The notes: generated from the sequence alone by a model not told the origin. A stretch of DNA of 64,000 bases from Sphingopyxis sp. (GCF_016704835.1 NZ_JADIZJ010000001.1:605001-669000), one strand, 5' to 3'; positions 8,286-17,074 are shown, counted from the stretch's first letter. Translations and numbers: made by a program.

Positions 8286-9345
8286 CCAGGCCCGCCAGTC
8301 GCTGCGCCTGATCCTCGGCGATCAGCGCGTCGATCAGCTCGTCCATCTGCCCCTCGATGATTTCGGGCAGGCGGTGGAGGGTCAGATTGATGCGGTGGTC
8401 GGTGACGCGCCCTTGCGGGAAATTATAGGTGCGGATGCGTTCAGAGCGGTCCCCCGACCCGACCATCGATTTGCGCGCCGACGCCTCTGCATCGTGGATC
8501 TTCGCGCGCTCCAGATCATAGAGCCGCGCGCGCAGCACCTGCATCGCCTTCGCGCGGTTCTTGTGCTGGCTGCGCTGGTCCTGCTGGATGACGACGAGGC
8601 CGCTGGGGATATGAGTGATGCGGATCGCGCTGTCGGTGGTATTGACGTGCTGGCCGCCCGCGCCGGACGCGCGGTAGATGTCGATCTTGAGGTCGCTGTC
8701 GTTGATCGCGACGTCGACCTCCTCAGCCTCGGGCAGCACGGCGACGGTTGCGGCGCTGGTGTGGATGCGCCCCTGGCTTTCGGTCGCGGGGACGCGCTGG
8801 ACGCGGTGCACGCCGCTTTCGAACTTGAGGCGCGCGAACACCCCCTGCCCCGACACCGACGCGACAACTTCCTTATAGCCGCCCATTTCGGCCTCGTTCG
8901 CCGAGATGATCTCGACCTTCCACCCCTGCCCATCGGCGAAGCGGCTATACATGCGCAGCAGGTCGCCCGCGAACAGCGCCGCTTCGTCGCCGCCGGTCCC
9001 GGCGCGAATTTCGAGCATCGCGGCGCGCGCATCGGCGACATCCTTGGGTAGCAGCTGGAGTGCCAAGTCATGTTCAGCGGCGGGCAGCGCATTCTCGACC
9101 GCCGCGATTTCCTCGGCCGCCATCGCCTTCATCTCGGGGTCGGCGAGCATTTCGTTCAGCGCGGTCAGTTCGCCGCGCAACCGCACGACTTCGCGCGCCG
9201 CGGTGGCGACGGGTTCGAGTTCGGAAAACTCCTTCGACGCCGCAACAAAGTCGGCGGGCGCCATATCGCCGGTCGCCATGCGTGCCTGAAGCGCAGCATG
9301 GCGTTCGATGATGGCGTCGATCTGACGTTCGGATACGTTGGTCAT
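8278..9345 (-). CDS. prfA: Peptide chain release factor 1
   Basis: RF1 recognises UAA and UAG stop codons and triggers hydrolysis of the peptidyl-tRNA. The 355-residue protein contains the GGQ loop (SGAGGQHVNTTDSAIRITH), where PrmC methylates, and the RF1-type anticodon-like tripeptide PAT in RVPATESQGRIHT, which distinguishes it from RF2. The length is normal. It lies between hisS and prmC on the minus strand. The gap of 107 bases to hisS holds a palindromic repeat, so it may have its own promoter as well as read-through from hisS. Confidence 0.97.
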   Translation of the reverse strand: MTNVSERQIDAIIERHAALQARMATGDMAPADFVAASKEFSELEPVATAAREVVRLRGELTALNEMLADPEMKAMAAEEIAAVENALPAAEHDLALQLLPKDVADARAAMLEIRAGTGGDEAALFAGDLLRMYSRFADGQGWKVEIISANEAEMGGYKEVVASVSGQGVFARLKFESGVHRVQRVPATESQGRIHTSAATVAVLPEAEEVDVAINDSDLKIDIYRASGAGGQHVNTTDSAIRITHIPSGLVVIQQDQRSQHKNRAKAMQVLRARLYDLERAKIHDAEASARKSMVGSGDRSERIRTYNFPQGRVTDHRINLTLHRLPEIIEGQMDELIDALIAEDQAQRLAGLGD

Positions 9346-9367
9346 CTATTCTATCGTTTCAATTCTT

Positions 9368-9440
9368 CGTCATCCCAGGCATGATCCGGGATCCAAGGCC
9401 GCCGGTGCCGCATGGACCCCGGATCAAGTCCGGGATGACG
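9368..9440. repeat. Intergenic palindromic repeat, CGTCATCCC...GATCCGGG type
   Basis: Two imperfect 28-base arms in inverted order, matching at about 24 of 28 positions, flank a short loop. The left arm reads CGTCATCCCAGGCATGATCC and the right arm reads as its near complement. It lies between hisS and prfA. Elements of this sequence are very common between genes in sphingomonads and other alphaproteobacteria (from general knowledge). Confidence 0.8.
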
Positions 9441-9452
9441 ATCGTTGTCCAG

Positions 9453-10718
9453 TCAGGCGTTGTGATAGCCCAAGCCATCTAGAATTTTCTGAGCCTGCAT
9501 AAGGACGTCGTTTTGCGTTGCCGACTGCGTGCGAATAACGGGCTGGTCGTCGACCCACCGCAGTGACATCAAAACGTGGGCGTTGATCTTTGTCGCTTTG
9601 TCATAGCGTTTTCGGGCCGAGCCCGTCGCCACCATGTCAGCAGAAAGGCCGTTCAGACGGAACGCGGCAATAATATTCTGCGCGGCTGGAATAGCGAGAT
9701 CATCTTCGACGGCCATGATGACGTTCAAAAGATCGGCTTTCGGCTCATCCAACAACATCGCCAGCCGCTCGATCCCCGCGGCCCAGCCGACCGCCGCGGT
9801 CGGCGGGCCGCCGAGCGCTTCGATCAGCCCGTCGTAGCGGCCGCCGCCGAGCACAGTACCCTGCGCTCCCAGCCGATCGGTGACGAATTCGAACGCCGTG
9901 TGGCGGTAATAGTCAAGCCCTCGCACCAGCCGCGCATTGCGTTCCCACGCGACGCCTGCGGCGTCCAAACCCGACGTGACCGCGCCGAAGAAATTCTGCG
10001 CTTCGCCGGTCAGATACGCATCGATGTCGGGCGCGCTGTCGGCGATCGGGCGGTCGTTCGGATCCTTGCTGTCCAATATCCGCAGCGGATTCTTGTCGAG
10101 CCGCGCGAGGCTGTCTTCAGACAGATCGCTACGGTGCGCCTCGAAATGATCGACCAGCGCCGCGCGCCAGGCATCGCGGCTGGCCGCATCGCCGAGCGTG
10201 TTGAGCGTCAGGGTCACGCCTTCCGATATGCCCAATTCCTTGAGGAGCTGGTCAGCAAACACCAGCAGCTCAGCATCGGCGAGCGGGCTGTCGCTGCCCA
10301 GCACTTCGGCGTCGAGCTGGTGAAACTGGCGATAGCGCCCCTTTTGCGGGCGTTCGTAGCGGAACAACGGTCCATGCGTCGCGACCTTCAGCGGCGCGAA
10401 CTGCTGCCAGCCGTTGGTGATATAGGCGCGCGCGATGCCTGCGGTGAATTCGGGGCGCAGCGTGATCGATTCGCCACCACGGTCCTCGAACGAATACATT
10501 TCCTTCGACACCACATCGGTCGTCTCACCCAGCGAGCGCGCGAACACCGCGGTCGGCTCGATCACCGGCACCTCGATGCGCTTGTAGCCATAGAGCCGGC
10601 GCACCCGTTCAAAGGCATCGACGACATGCGCAAAGCGGTCGGCGAAATCGCCGAGCATGTCCTGGGTGCCGCGCACAGCCTGCGGGGTCGGGATTTTGGC
10701 GGATTTGTCCTTGCTCAT
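9453..10718 (-). CDS. hisS: Histidyl-tRNA synthetase
   Basis: This class II aminoacyl-tRNA synthetase charges tRNA-His in the cytosol. Motif 1 is in the N-terminal third. Motif 2 appears as FRYERPQKGRYRQFHQ and the His-specific loop as LVRGLDYYRHTAFE. The C-terminal anticodon-binding domain ends KILDGLGYHNA. The 421-residue length is normal. I chose the ATG at 10718 (MSKDKSAKIPTPQAVRGTQD) because the upstream in-frame ATG only adds a basic, non-conserved extension. The gene heads the hisS-prfA-prmC-DUF4167 group. Confidence 0.95.
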   Translation of the reverse strand: MSKDKSAKIPTPQAVRGTQDMLGDFADRFAHVVDAFERVRRLYGYKRIEVPVIEPTAVFARSLGETTDVVSKEMYSFEDRGGESITLRPEFTAGIARAYITNGWQQFAPLKVATHGPLFRYERPQKGRYRQFHQLDAEVLGSDSPLADAELLVFADQLLKELGISEGVTLTLNTLGDAASRDAWRAALVDHFEAHRSDLSEDSLARLDKNPLRILDSKDPNDRPIADSAPDIDAYLTGEAQNFFGAVTSGLDAAGVAWERNARLVRGLDYYRHTAFEFVTDRLGAQGTVLGGGRYDGLIEALGGPPTAAVGWAAGIERLAMLLDEPKADLLNVIMAVEDDLAIPAAQNIIAAFRLNGLSADMVATGSARKRYDKATKINAHVLMSLRWVDDQPVIRTQSATQNDVLMQAQKILDGLGYHNA

Positions 10719-10765
10719 GGGCGCGGCGTCTAGTCGATTTTTGCGGAGGCGCAAAGGGAGACAAA

Positions 10766-10900
10766 CCCCTCCCCTTCAGGGGCGGCGCAGCGAGACTTGG
10801 TTCGGCGACAGCCGGACCTTTGGTCGGGCTGGTTGGGGGCCATCGGCCTTGGCCCCACCTCACCGGCTCCCACCCCAAGCTCCCCCCTGAAGGGGAGGGG
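10766..10900. repeat. 135-bp element with perfect 17-bp terminal inverted repeats, copy 1
   Basis: The ends are CCCCTCCCCTTCAGGGG (10766-10782) and its exact reverse complement (10884-10900). The interior shares GCAGCGAGACTTG and an ACAGCCGG-like block with a second element at 12871-13002. The element lies between hisS and the M61 peptidase gene. It has no coding capacity, so it is a non-autonomous palindromic element. Confidence 0.75.
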
Positions 10901-10942
10901 CTAAGTCTGGACCTCGCGCCCATTTCGCGGCAGAACTCACCG

Positions 10943-12868
10943 ATGAAAAAACAAATGCTCGTCGCCGCCGCCCTGATCGCTATCAACCCTGCCGCTTTTG
11001 CCCAGACCGGCAACAGCCGCCCACAGCCGGTCGTCCAGCCACTGACCATCGCGCTGCCCGCCGACAAACCCTATCCGGGCACGATGCAGTTGAAGGTCGA
11101 TGCGACCGACGTCGCGCGCGGCATCTTTCATGTCCATCAGACAGTCCCGGTCACCAAGCCTGGTAAGCTGACGTTGCTCTATCCCGAATGGCTGCCCGGC
11201 AAGCACGCGCCACGCGGCGCGATCGCCGAGCTGGCGGGGTTCAAGGCGAGCGCAGGGGGCAAGTTACTCAGCTGGACGCGCCAGCCGACCGATGTCTATG
11301 CGTTCGACATCGATGTTCCCGCAGGCGTCAAAAGCATCGACATCGTCTTTGATTTCCTGTCACCGACGCGCACGACAGAGGGTCGCGTCGTCGTCACCCC
11401 GGCAATGATGAACCTGCAATGGGAACAGGTCAGCCTGTACCCGGCGGGATATTTCACGCGGCAGATCCCGGTCCAATTGGAGGTCATGCTGCCAGACGGG
11501 TGGACCGGCGCCGCGGCGCTCGACGGGCTGAAGGTGTCGGGCAACCGCTACAGCTATGCCCCGACCAATTACGAGGTGCTGGTCGACAGCCCGATGTTTG
11601 CCGGCAAATATTTCCGCAAATGGGACCTGGGGCAGAATGTCACGCTGAACGTCGTCGCCGACGAGGCGAAGTATCTGGAGGCCAGTCCCGACCAGATAGC
11701 GCGTCACGCGGCGCTGGTGTCCGAAACGGTGGCGCTGTTCGGGGTCCGTCATTTCGACCGCTATGAATTTCTGCTCGCGCTGACCGACGAACTCGGCGGG
11801 ATCGGGCTGGAGCATCATCGCAGCAGCGAAAACAGCCGCAATCGCGACTATTTCACCGAGTGGGACGAGAATGACAGCGAACGCGGGTTGCTTCCGCACG
11901 AGCTGGTCCACAGCTGGAACGGCAAATATCGCCGCCCCGACAAATTATGGACCGCCGATTACCGCACCCCGATGCAGGGCAATCTGCTGTGGGTTTACGA
12001 AGGCCAGACGAGCTATTGGGATCTGGTCCTTGCGGGTCGATCGGGGATGCAGTCGAAGGAGATGATCCTCGCCGAATGGGCGACCAACGCCGGTTTCTAC
12101 AGCGCGCAGCCGGGGCGCGAATGGCGTGCGGTGGAGGATACGACGCTGGATCCGGTGATTGCGGCGCGCAAGCCGAAGTCCTTTGCGAGCTGGTCGCGGG
12201 GCGAAGATTATTACAATGAGGGTTCGCTGACCTGGCTCGAGGCCGACCTGCTGATCCGGCAAGCGACGAACGATGCCAAAAGCCTAGACGATTTCGCGCG
12301 TATCTTTTTCGGCGGCCGCGATGGCGATTGGGGGCAGGATACCTATGATTTCGACGATGTCGCCCAAGCGCTGAACGCGGTGCATCCGCATGACTGGGCG
12401 GGGTTCCTGCGCCAGCGGTTGCAAACGCCCGGACAGGGCGCCCCGGTGGCGGGCATCGAGCGCGCGGGATACCGGTTGGTGTGGCGCGACGCGCCGAACG
12501 TGTACGACCGCGATCGCATGGCGCAGGCCAAGAATTATGACCTGACTCATTCGCTTGGGATGACGATCGACAAGGATGGCGTCGCCAGCGCGATTCTATG
12601 GGATGGCCCGGCGTTCAAAGCCGATATCGTCAACGGCACCAAAATCGTCGCGGTGGATGGCGTAAGTTACAGCAAGGAACGGCTGGAGGCCGCGGTGCGC
12701 GCCGCGACCGATGGGAAGACCCCGGTGCGGCTGCTGGTCGAGCGCGGCGGACGGTATCGCCAGGCCGACCTTGCCTATCACGGCGGGCTGCGTTGGCCGC
12801 ACGTCGAGAAAAGCGGCAGCGGGCCGGATTGGTTCGATCGTTTGTTGGCACCGAAACGGGTACTTTAA
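10943..12868 (+). CDS. M61 family metallopeptidase with C-terminal PDZ domain
   Basis: The 641-residue protein has a signal peptide (MKKQMLVAAALIAINPAAFAQ), so it acts in the periplasm or outside the cell. The zinc motif HELVHSWNGK (HExxH form) is at about residue 319, preceded by GGIGLEHHRSS, which matches the M61 glycyl-aminopeptidase family. A PDZ-like domain covers roughly the last 110 residues. The start at 10943 begins the signal peptide; an open frame upstream runs through a repeat element and is not used. The gene is bracketed by two copies of the same palindromic element, one on each side. Confidence 0.9.
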   Translation: MKKQMLVAAALIAINPAAFAQTGNSRPQPVVQPLTIALPADKPYPGTMQLKVDATDVARGIFHVHQTVPVTKPGKLTLLYPEWLPGKHAPRGAIAELAGFKASAGGKLLSWTRQPTDVYAFDIDVPAGVKSIDIVFDFLSPTRTTEGRVVVTPAMMNLQWEQVSLYPAGYFTRQIPVQLEVMLPDGWTGAAALDGLKVSGNRYSYAPTNYEVLVDSPMFAGKYFRKWDLGQNVTLNVVADEAKYLEASPDQIARHAALVSETVALFGVRHFDRYEFLLALTDELGGIGLEHHRSSENSRNRDYFTEWDENDSERGLLPHELVHSWNGKYRRPDKLWTADYRTPMQGNLLWVYEGQTSYWDLVLAGRSGMQSKEMILAEWATNAGFYSAQPGREWRAVEDTTLDPVIAARKPKSFASWSRGEDYYNEGSLTWLEADLLIRQATNDAKSLDDFARIFFGGRDGDWGQDTYDFDDVAQALNAVHPHDWAGFLRQRLQTPGQGAPVAGIERAGYRLVWRDAPNVYDRDRMAQAKNYDLTHSLGMTIDKDGVASAILWDGPAFKADIVNGTKIVAVDGVSYSKERLEAAVRAATDGKTPVRLLVERGGRYRQADLAYHGGLRWPHVEKSGSGPDWFDRLLAPKRVL

Positions 12869-12870
12869 CC

Positions 12871-13002
12871 CCCCTCCCGCAAGCGGGACGGGCAGCGAGA
12901 CTTGCGGACCTGTCTGCTAGTCACAGCCGGGTGGGTCATGCAACCGTCGCTCGTTCGCTTCGCTCACGCCCACCCCTAGCCCCTCCCGCTTGCGGGAGGA
13001 GG
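12871..13002. repeat. Palindromic element related to 10766-10900, copy 2
   Basis: The outer arms CCCCTCCCGCAAGCGGG and CCCGCTTGCGGGAGG are inverted repeats, with the last bases diverged. The interior begins GGCAGCGAGACTTGCGGAC, in the same orientation as the matching block of copy 1. It fills most of the gap between the M61 peptidase gene and ppa. Confidence 0.7.
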
Positions 13003-13082
13003 CAGAAGCTCGCCCTCGACTTTTCGCGCCATCGGGCGCTAAAGGCGCCCGCGATTCTAAAAACAAAGGACTCCACTCTCCC

Positions 13083-13619
13083 ATGCGCATCGACCTGATC
13101 CCCGCCGGCGACAGCCCACCCGACAGCCTGAATGTCCTGATCGAAGTTCCGATCGGCGGCGAGCCGGTGAAATATGAATTCGACAAGGCATCGGGCGCGC
13201 TGTTCGTCGACCGTTTCCTGCACACCCCGATGCGCTACCCCGCCAATTACGGCTTCGTGCCGCACACGCTTGGCGAAGACGGCGATCCGCTTGACGCACT
13301 GGTCGTCGCACGCTCGCCGATCGTCGCGGGCGCGGTGGTCAAGTGTCGCCCGATTGGCGTACTGTTGATGGAGGATGACGCCGGCGGCGACGAGAAATTG
13401 CTCTGCGTGCCCGTCAACAAGACCTTCCCTTATTATTCGGACGTCGCGAGCTACAAGGACATGCCGCCGATCGTGCTGCAGCAGATCGAGCATTTCTTCA
13501 CCCATTACAAAGACCTTGAGCCCGGAAAATGGGCAAAGCTCAACGGTTGGGGCGATGTCGATGAAGCCAAGCGCATCATCGTCGAATGCATCGAGCGCGC
13601 AAAGAAGGTCGGGTACTGA
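13083..13619 (+). CDS. ppa: Inorganic pyrophosphatase (family I)
   Basis: The enzyme hydrolyses pyrophosphate to phosphate in the cytosol, pulling biosynthetic reactions forward. The 178-residue protein carries the family I signature EDGDPLDALV at about residue 62, the upstream YPANYGFVPHT block and the later KWAKLNGW segment. The length matches bacterial family I enzymes. I chose the ATG at 13083 (MRIDLIPAGD) because sequence upstream of it belongs to the repeat-rich gap. A strong hairpin follows the stop. Confidence 0.96.
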   Translation: MRIDLIPAGDSPPDSLNVLIEVPIGGEPVKYEFDKASGALFVDRFLHTPMRYPANYGFVPHTLGEDGDPLDALVVARSPIVAGAVVKCRPIGVLLMEDDAGGDEKLLCVPVNKTFPYYSDVASYKDMPPIVLQQIEHFFTHYKDLEPGKWAKLNGWGDVDEAKRIIVECIERAKKVGY

Positions 13620-13626
13620 ACGAAAT

Positions 13627-13659
13627 CGTCGCCCCCACGAACGCGGGGGCGACGCGTTT
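13627..13659 (+). terminator. Rho-independent terminator after ppa
   Basis: CGTCGCCCCC (13627-13636) and GGGGGCGACG (13645-13654) form a perfect 10-bp stem with an 8-base loop. A T-rich stretch (CGTTTCATTTT) follows on the plus strand. It lies 8 bases after the ppa stop and may also serve the convergent sulfurtransferase gene. Confidence 0.75.
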
Positions 13660-13664
13660 CATTT

Positions 13665-14507
13665 TCAAGCCGAGCCGGTAGCCTTCGGGGTTGCGGGGTC
13701 GGCGCCCCATTCGGTCCAGCTGCCGTCATAGACCGCCACGTCGTCCTTGCCGAGCAGATGCGCGCCAAAAGCTACAACGGTCGCGGTCATGCCGCTGCCG
13801 CAGGTGGTGACGAGCGGCTTGTCGAGGTCGACGCCGGCGGCGTCGAACGCGGCCTTCAGATCCTCGCCCTGTTTCCAGGTGCCGTCGGCGTTGAACAGCG
13901 CGCTGTGCGGCAGGCTGCGTGAATTCGGGATGTGCCCGGGGGCGAGGCCGGGGCGCGGGTCGCGTTCCTCGCCGGTGAAGCGCGCCGCAGGACGCGCATC
14001 GACGACCTGTTCGGCGCCGCTGTCGACGTTCGCCAGCATCTGATCCTTGGTCCGCACCGCTTTGGCATCGCGCCACACGGTGAAGTGGCGGTGGCGCAGC
14101 GTCTGCCTGCCCATTTCGAGCGCGCGGCCTTCGGCCTTCCATTTCGCAAGGCCGCCGTCGAGCAGCGCCACATCATGCGCGCCGAACAGTTTCAGGAGCC
14201 ACCATGCACGCGCTGCGCTTTTCAGCGGGCTGTCGTCGTAGAGCACGATACGGCTGCCATCGCCAAGGCCCAGCGATTGCATGCGGCTGGCGAATTTTTC
14301 AGCCTGCGGCGCCATATTGTCGACGGCGCTCGACGGATCGGTCAACTCGGCGAGATCCATGAACACCGCGCCGGGGATATGGCCCGCCTCATATTCGGCG
14401 CGCGCGTCGCGCCCGGAGTCGCCCAAGAATTTCGTCGCGTCGACGACCCGCAGGTCTGACGCCCCCAGTTCGCGTTCCAGCCAGTCGGTTGAGACCAAGG
14501 CGTCCAT
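13665..14507 (-). CDS. sseA: 3-mercaptopyruvate/thiosulfate sulfurtransferase
   Basis: This two-domain rhodanese protein of 280 residues moves sulfur from mercaptopyruvate or thiosulfate to an acceptor such as cyanide or thiols. The N-terminal inactive rhodanese domain includes VVDATKFLG and HIPGAVFMDL. The C-terminal domain carries the active-site cysteine in CGSGMTATVV, a loop of the mercaptopyruvate type (CGSGxT) rather than the basic thiosulfate type. I chose the ATG at 14507 (MDALVSTDWLERELG) because AGGAG precedes it; the upstream ATG adds a non-conserved stretch. The gene converges on ppa. Confidence 0.9.
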   Translation of the reverse strand: MDALVSTDWLERELGASDLRVVDATKFLGDSGRDARAEYEAGHIPGAVFMDLAELTDPSSAVDNMAPQAEKFASRMQSLGLGDGSRIVLYDDSPLKSAARAWWLLKLFGAHDVALLDGGLAKWKAEGRALEMGRQTLRHRHFTVWRDAKAVRTKDQMLANVDSGAEQVVDARPAARFTGEERDPRPGLAPGHIPNSRSLPHSALFNADGTWKQGEDLKAAFDAAGVDLDKPLVTTCGSGMTATVVAFGAHLLGKDDVAVYDGSWTEWGADPATPKATGSA

Positions 14508-14688
14508 GTCATGCTCCTGTTGCGACCGATCGGAACCTTTGATCCCTTTGCCGGCCATCCTGCGCTGCTCTTTCCGGGGAGGACAAGCCTATGCCCCGCC
14601 GTGTCCTTTTTCAAGCACGGTGGCGCTGTGCCTCAGCCAATGCTGCGCCGCAACAAAAATTCGGCGATTCGGATGCACGTGCGCGAAA

Positions 14689-15987
14689 CTACTGAGCGCG
14701 TTTCACCGCCGTAGCCCGCACCCCCGGGCGATCGACCAGATAGGATGGACGGTCTAGCGGCAGCGGCGCGAGCTTGTCACTGCCGCCGCCGTCTTGCTCG
14801 CGGCCGAGCACGAAACTGCTGGCATTCTGGCCAAAGGCATCGCCCTCGCCGTCCCAATGATAGGTCACGTCAAATGCGATCACCGGGACCAGCATGGGCT
14901 TGCCGCCGATCAGCAGCGGCTCGATCGTCGCGCGCGGCAACATGACTTCGGTCGACAATTCTTCTCCCGCGCCGACGCCAAGCATCATGTCGTCGCGCAG
15001 CACGCTGCCGCCGGCGCCGTCGAAAAAGCGACCTAGCACCGACTCGGGCATCGCCGATCCCTGATTGAGCGCGATCCGGACCATCAGCCCGGTCGCAGGG
15101 AGCGTCCCCTGATTGACCAGATGGAGCGCAAAGCCGACCGCGACATGATCGGACGCAAAGCGGATGCTGCGGATATCGAGCGTCATGGCGACCAGCGCGC
15201 GCTGTTCCCCCGCAACGCGAGTGACGAGCGGCGATGCGCCGCGCGGTTCGGCCGGTGAGCGGGCGGGCACAGGGCGAGCGGGCGTAGGGCGCGGAGCGGG
15301 CGCCGGCGCAGCGCGCGGCGCCGACGGTGGGACGGTGGGACGCGGTGCCTCAGCCCCTGCATCGCCGGCCGGGCCCGCCAGCGCCGGACGGCGACGCCAA
15401 TACCACAGTCCGGCGCCGAGCGCGGCAAGCACCGTTAAAATCCAGGCCCAGAGCGGCGTTCCCGAGGGCGCCTCACGGGGCGTCGCGGCGATCGGCGGGT
15501 CATCGCGTTCGGGTGCAGCGGCCCCGGTCGGCGGCGCAACCTGGGAAGTGGCCGTTTGCGGCGGTGGCAGCGCGATATCGGCCTGCCCCGCCGAATCGGG
15601 CGCGGCATCAGGGGTTGCGGGCGCCGTACGCGGCGAATCCGGTGCCGCAGTGTCGCGGCGGGTCAGGGTCGATGGGGGTGGCGCGGTTGTGGTTGTCGGC
15701 TGGGTCGGCGTCACGCGCGGCGGTACAGGCGACGGCGTCGGCGCGGATTGCTGCGCGCCGCGTCGTTCGTTCGGCGCGACCGGCGGCAGGCCATTATCGG
15801 CCGGACCCTGCACGCCGGGCGCGCGACCGTCGTCGGCGGGGGGAAGGCGGAAGATTGACGACGGCGCCGGGGTTGGCGTGTCCGCATCCTGCGCGCGCGC
15901 GGGCGCAGCACTCGCCAGCGCGAGCACCAGCGCAACCAGCGCCAATCGCGCTGTCCTGCTGCTTTGCCCCAAATTCTTGTCCGTCAT
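14689..15987 (-). CDS. Proline-rich membrane protein of unknown function
   Basis: The 432-residue protein has a signal peptide (about residues 1-33, ending PARAQ), a very Pro/Ala/Thr-rich stretch up to about residue 175, one membrane helix (TPLWAWILTVLAALGAGLWYW) with a basic flank, a second Pro/Ala-rich linker and a C-terminal domain of about 170 residues. The last part looks beta-rich (SIRFASDHVAVGFALHLVNQ). The layout suggests a periplasmic N-terminal arm, one anchor and a cytosolic C-terminal domain. I do not recognise a named family. It stands alone, divergent from queF. Confidence 0.72.
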   Translation of the reverse strand: MTDKNLGQSSRTARLALVALVLALASAAPARAQDADTPTPAPSSIFRLPPADDGRAPGVQGPADNGLPPVAPNERRGAQQSAPTPSPVPPRVTPTQPTTTTAPPPSTLTRRDTAAPDSPRTAPATPDAAPDSAGQADIALPPPQTATSQVAPPTGAAAPERDDPPIAATPREAPSGTPLWAWILTVLAALGAGLWYWRRRPALAGPAGDAGAEAPRPTVPPSAPRAAPAPAPRPTPARPVPARSPAEPRGASPLVTRVAGEQRALVAMTLDIRSIRFASDHVAVGFALHLVNQGTLPATGLMVRIALNQGSAMPESVLGRFFDGAGGSVLRDDMMLGVGAGEELSTEVMLPRATIEPLLIGGKPMLVPVIAFDVTYHWDGEGDAFGQNASSFVLGREQDGGGSDKLAPLPLDRPSYLVDRPGVRATAVKRAQ

Positions 15988-16118
15988 TTCGATTTTGCGA
16001 TCCCGAATTGTTCATTTTTGGCCGGCGCCGCTGAATTGGCGCTGAACCCGGCCAATTTCCCTCCAATTGGGAACATCCCATCGGTGACAATGGCCGCGCT
16101 GCGCCCTAGACGGTTTCC

Positions 16119-16589
16119 ATGAGTGATTCCAGCCATCCGCCGCTCGCACCCAAACATCTTGGCCAATCGAGCAACCTACCTGCCGCGCCCGAAGCTGCAC
16201 TCCTTGACTATGTTCCCAATCCGCGCGCCGGCGAGCTTTACCTTGTGCGCTTTGCGGCGCCCGAATTCACCTCGCTCTGTCCGGTCACCGGCCAGCCCGA
16301 TTTTGCGCATCTCGTTATCGATTATGCCCCCAGCGATACGATCGTCGAATCGAAGAGTCTGAAACTGTTCCTCGGATCGTTCCGCAACCACGCAGGCTTT
16401 CACGAGGATTGCACCGTCGGCATCGGCCGCCGCCTGTTCGACGAAATGCAGCCCCAATGGCTACGCATCGGCGGCTATTGGTATCCGCGCGGCGGCATCC
16501 CGATCGATGTGTTCTGGCAATCGGGTCCGCCGCCCGCAAACCTGTGGCTACCCGATCAGGGCGTTGCGCCCTATCGCGGGCGGGGTTGA
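16119..16589 (+). CDS. queF: NADPH-dependent 7-cyano-7-deazaguanine reductase QueF
   Basis: QueF reduces preQ0 to preQ1, a late step in queuosine biosynthesis for tRNA modification. The 156-residue protein is of the short, single-domain type. It has the thioimide-forming cysteine in SLCPVTGQPD and the QueF motif ESKSLKLF, followed by FHEDCT. I chose the ATG at 16119 because the N-terminus MSDSSHPPLAPKHLG contains the conserved start of the family. No preQ1 riboswitch is apparent in the 131 bases upstream. Confidence 0.95.
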   Translation: MSDSSHPPLAPKHLGQSSNLPAAPEAALLDYVPNPRAGELYLVRFAAPEFTSLCPVTGQPDFAHLVIDYAPSDTIVESKSLKLFLGSFRNHAGFHEDCTVGIGRRLFDEMQPQWLRIGGYWYPRGGIPIDVFWQSGPPPANLWLPDQGVAPYRGRG

Positions 16590-16607
16590 GATTTCATCTT
16601 TCCGTCA

Positions 16608-16637
16608 CATATTGTTGACACTAGTGTCAACGATATG
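16608..16637. promoter_or_regulatory. Perfect 18-bp palindrome (30 bp with flanks) at the start of a thioesterase gene
   Basis: GTTGACACTAGTGTCAAC (16614-16631) is perfectly self-complementary. It continues outward as CATAT/ATATG after one mismatched pair, and the last half-site contains the ATG of the next gene. The shape is that of an operator for a dimeric (for example TetR-type) repressor. No regulator gene is adjacent, so the protein that binds is unknown. Confidence 0.6.
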
Positions 16638-17045
16638 ACCGCCGCTTCACTCCCGCACGACCATCCGATCGCCGTCGGTTCCGACCAGATCGATTTCATG
16701 GGGCACGTCAACAACGCCCATTATCTGAGCTGGGTGCAGGAAGCAGTGCTGTCGCACTGGCGCCATATCGCGCCGCCCGACGCGGTCGCGGCGCACCTGT
16801 GGGTCGCGCTGAAGCACGAGATCACCTATCGCCGCCCGGCCTTCCTCGACGATCAGGTCATCGCGACGGTGATCCTGGAAAAGGTCCAGGGCGCCCGCGC
16901 CTTTTACGAGACGATCATCAAGCGCGGCGAAGATGTGCTGGCCGAGGTCAAGTCGAGCTGGTGCTGCATCGACGCCGAAACATTGCGCCCCGCGCGGCTG
17001 GCGAGCGAAGTCGTCGCGCGTTTTTTCCCGGCTGAGAAAGTCTAA
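16635..17045 (+). CDS. 4HBT-type acyl-CoA thioesterase (hotdog fold)
   Basis: The 136-residue hotdog protein of the 4-hydroxybenzoyl-CoA/YbgC thioesterase group has the motif QIDFMGHVNNAHYLSWVQEA, where an Asp near the start of this motif is the usual catalytic residue. The substrate is not predictable. The ATG at 16635 is part of a 30-bp palindrome and has no Shine-Dalgarno sequence, so initiation may be leaderless or coupled to queF 45 bases upstream. It converges on a small membrane gene at 17075. Confidence 0.85.
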   Translation: MTAASLPHDHPIAVGSDQIDFMGHVNNAHYLSWVQEAVLSHWRHIAPPDAVAAHLWVALKHEITYRRPAFLDDQVIATVILEKVQGARAFYETIIKRGEDVLAEVKSSWCCIDAETLRPARLASEVVARFFPAEKV

Positions 17046-17074
17046 GCCGCTAATCTCAACGAGATCCGCGCAAT

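Noticed and set aside
10766..13002. CRISPR-like or insertion-sequence interpretation of the paired repeats around the M61 gene
   Set aside because: There are only two copies, they are palindromic, 2.1 kb apart and contain no transposase or spacer pattern.
15988..16118. Possible preQ1 riboswitch before queF
   Set aside because: The leader has no C-rich P1 loop with the A-rich tail that characterises the class; it only holds the divergent start region.
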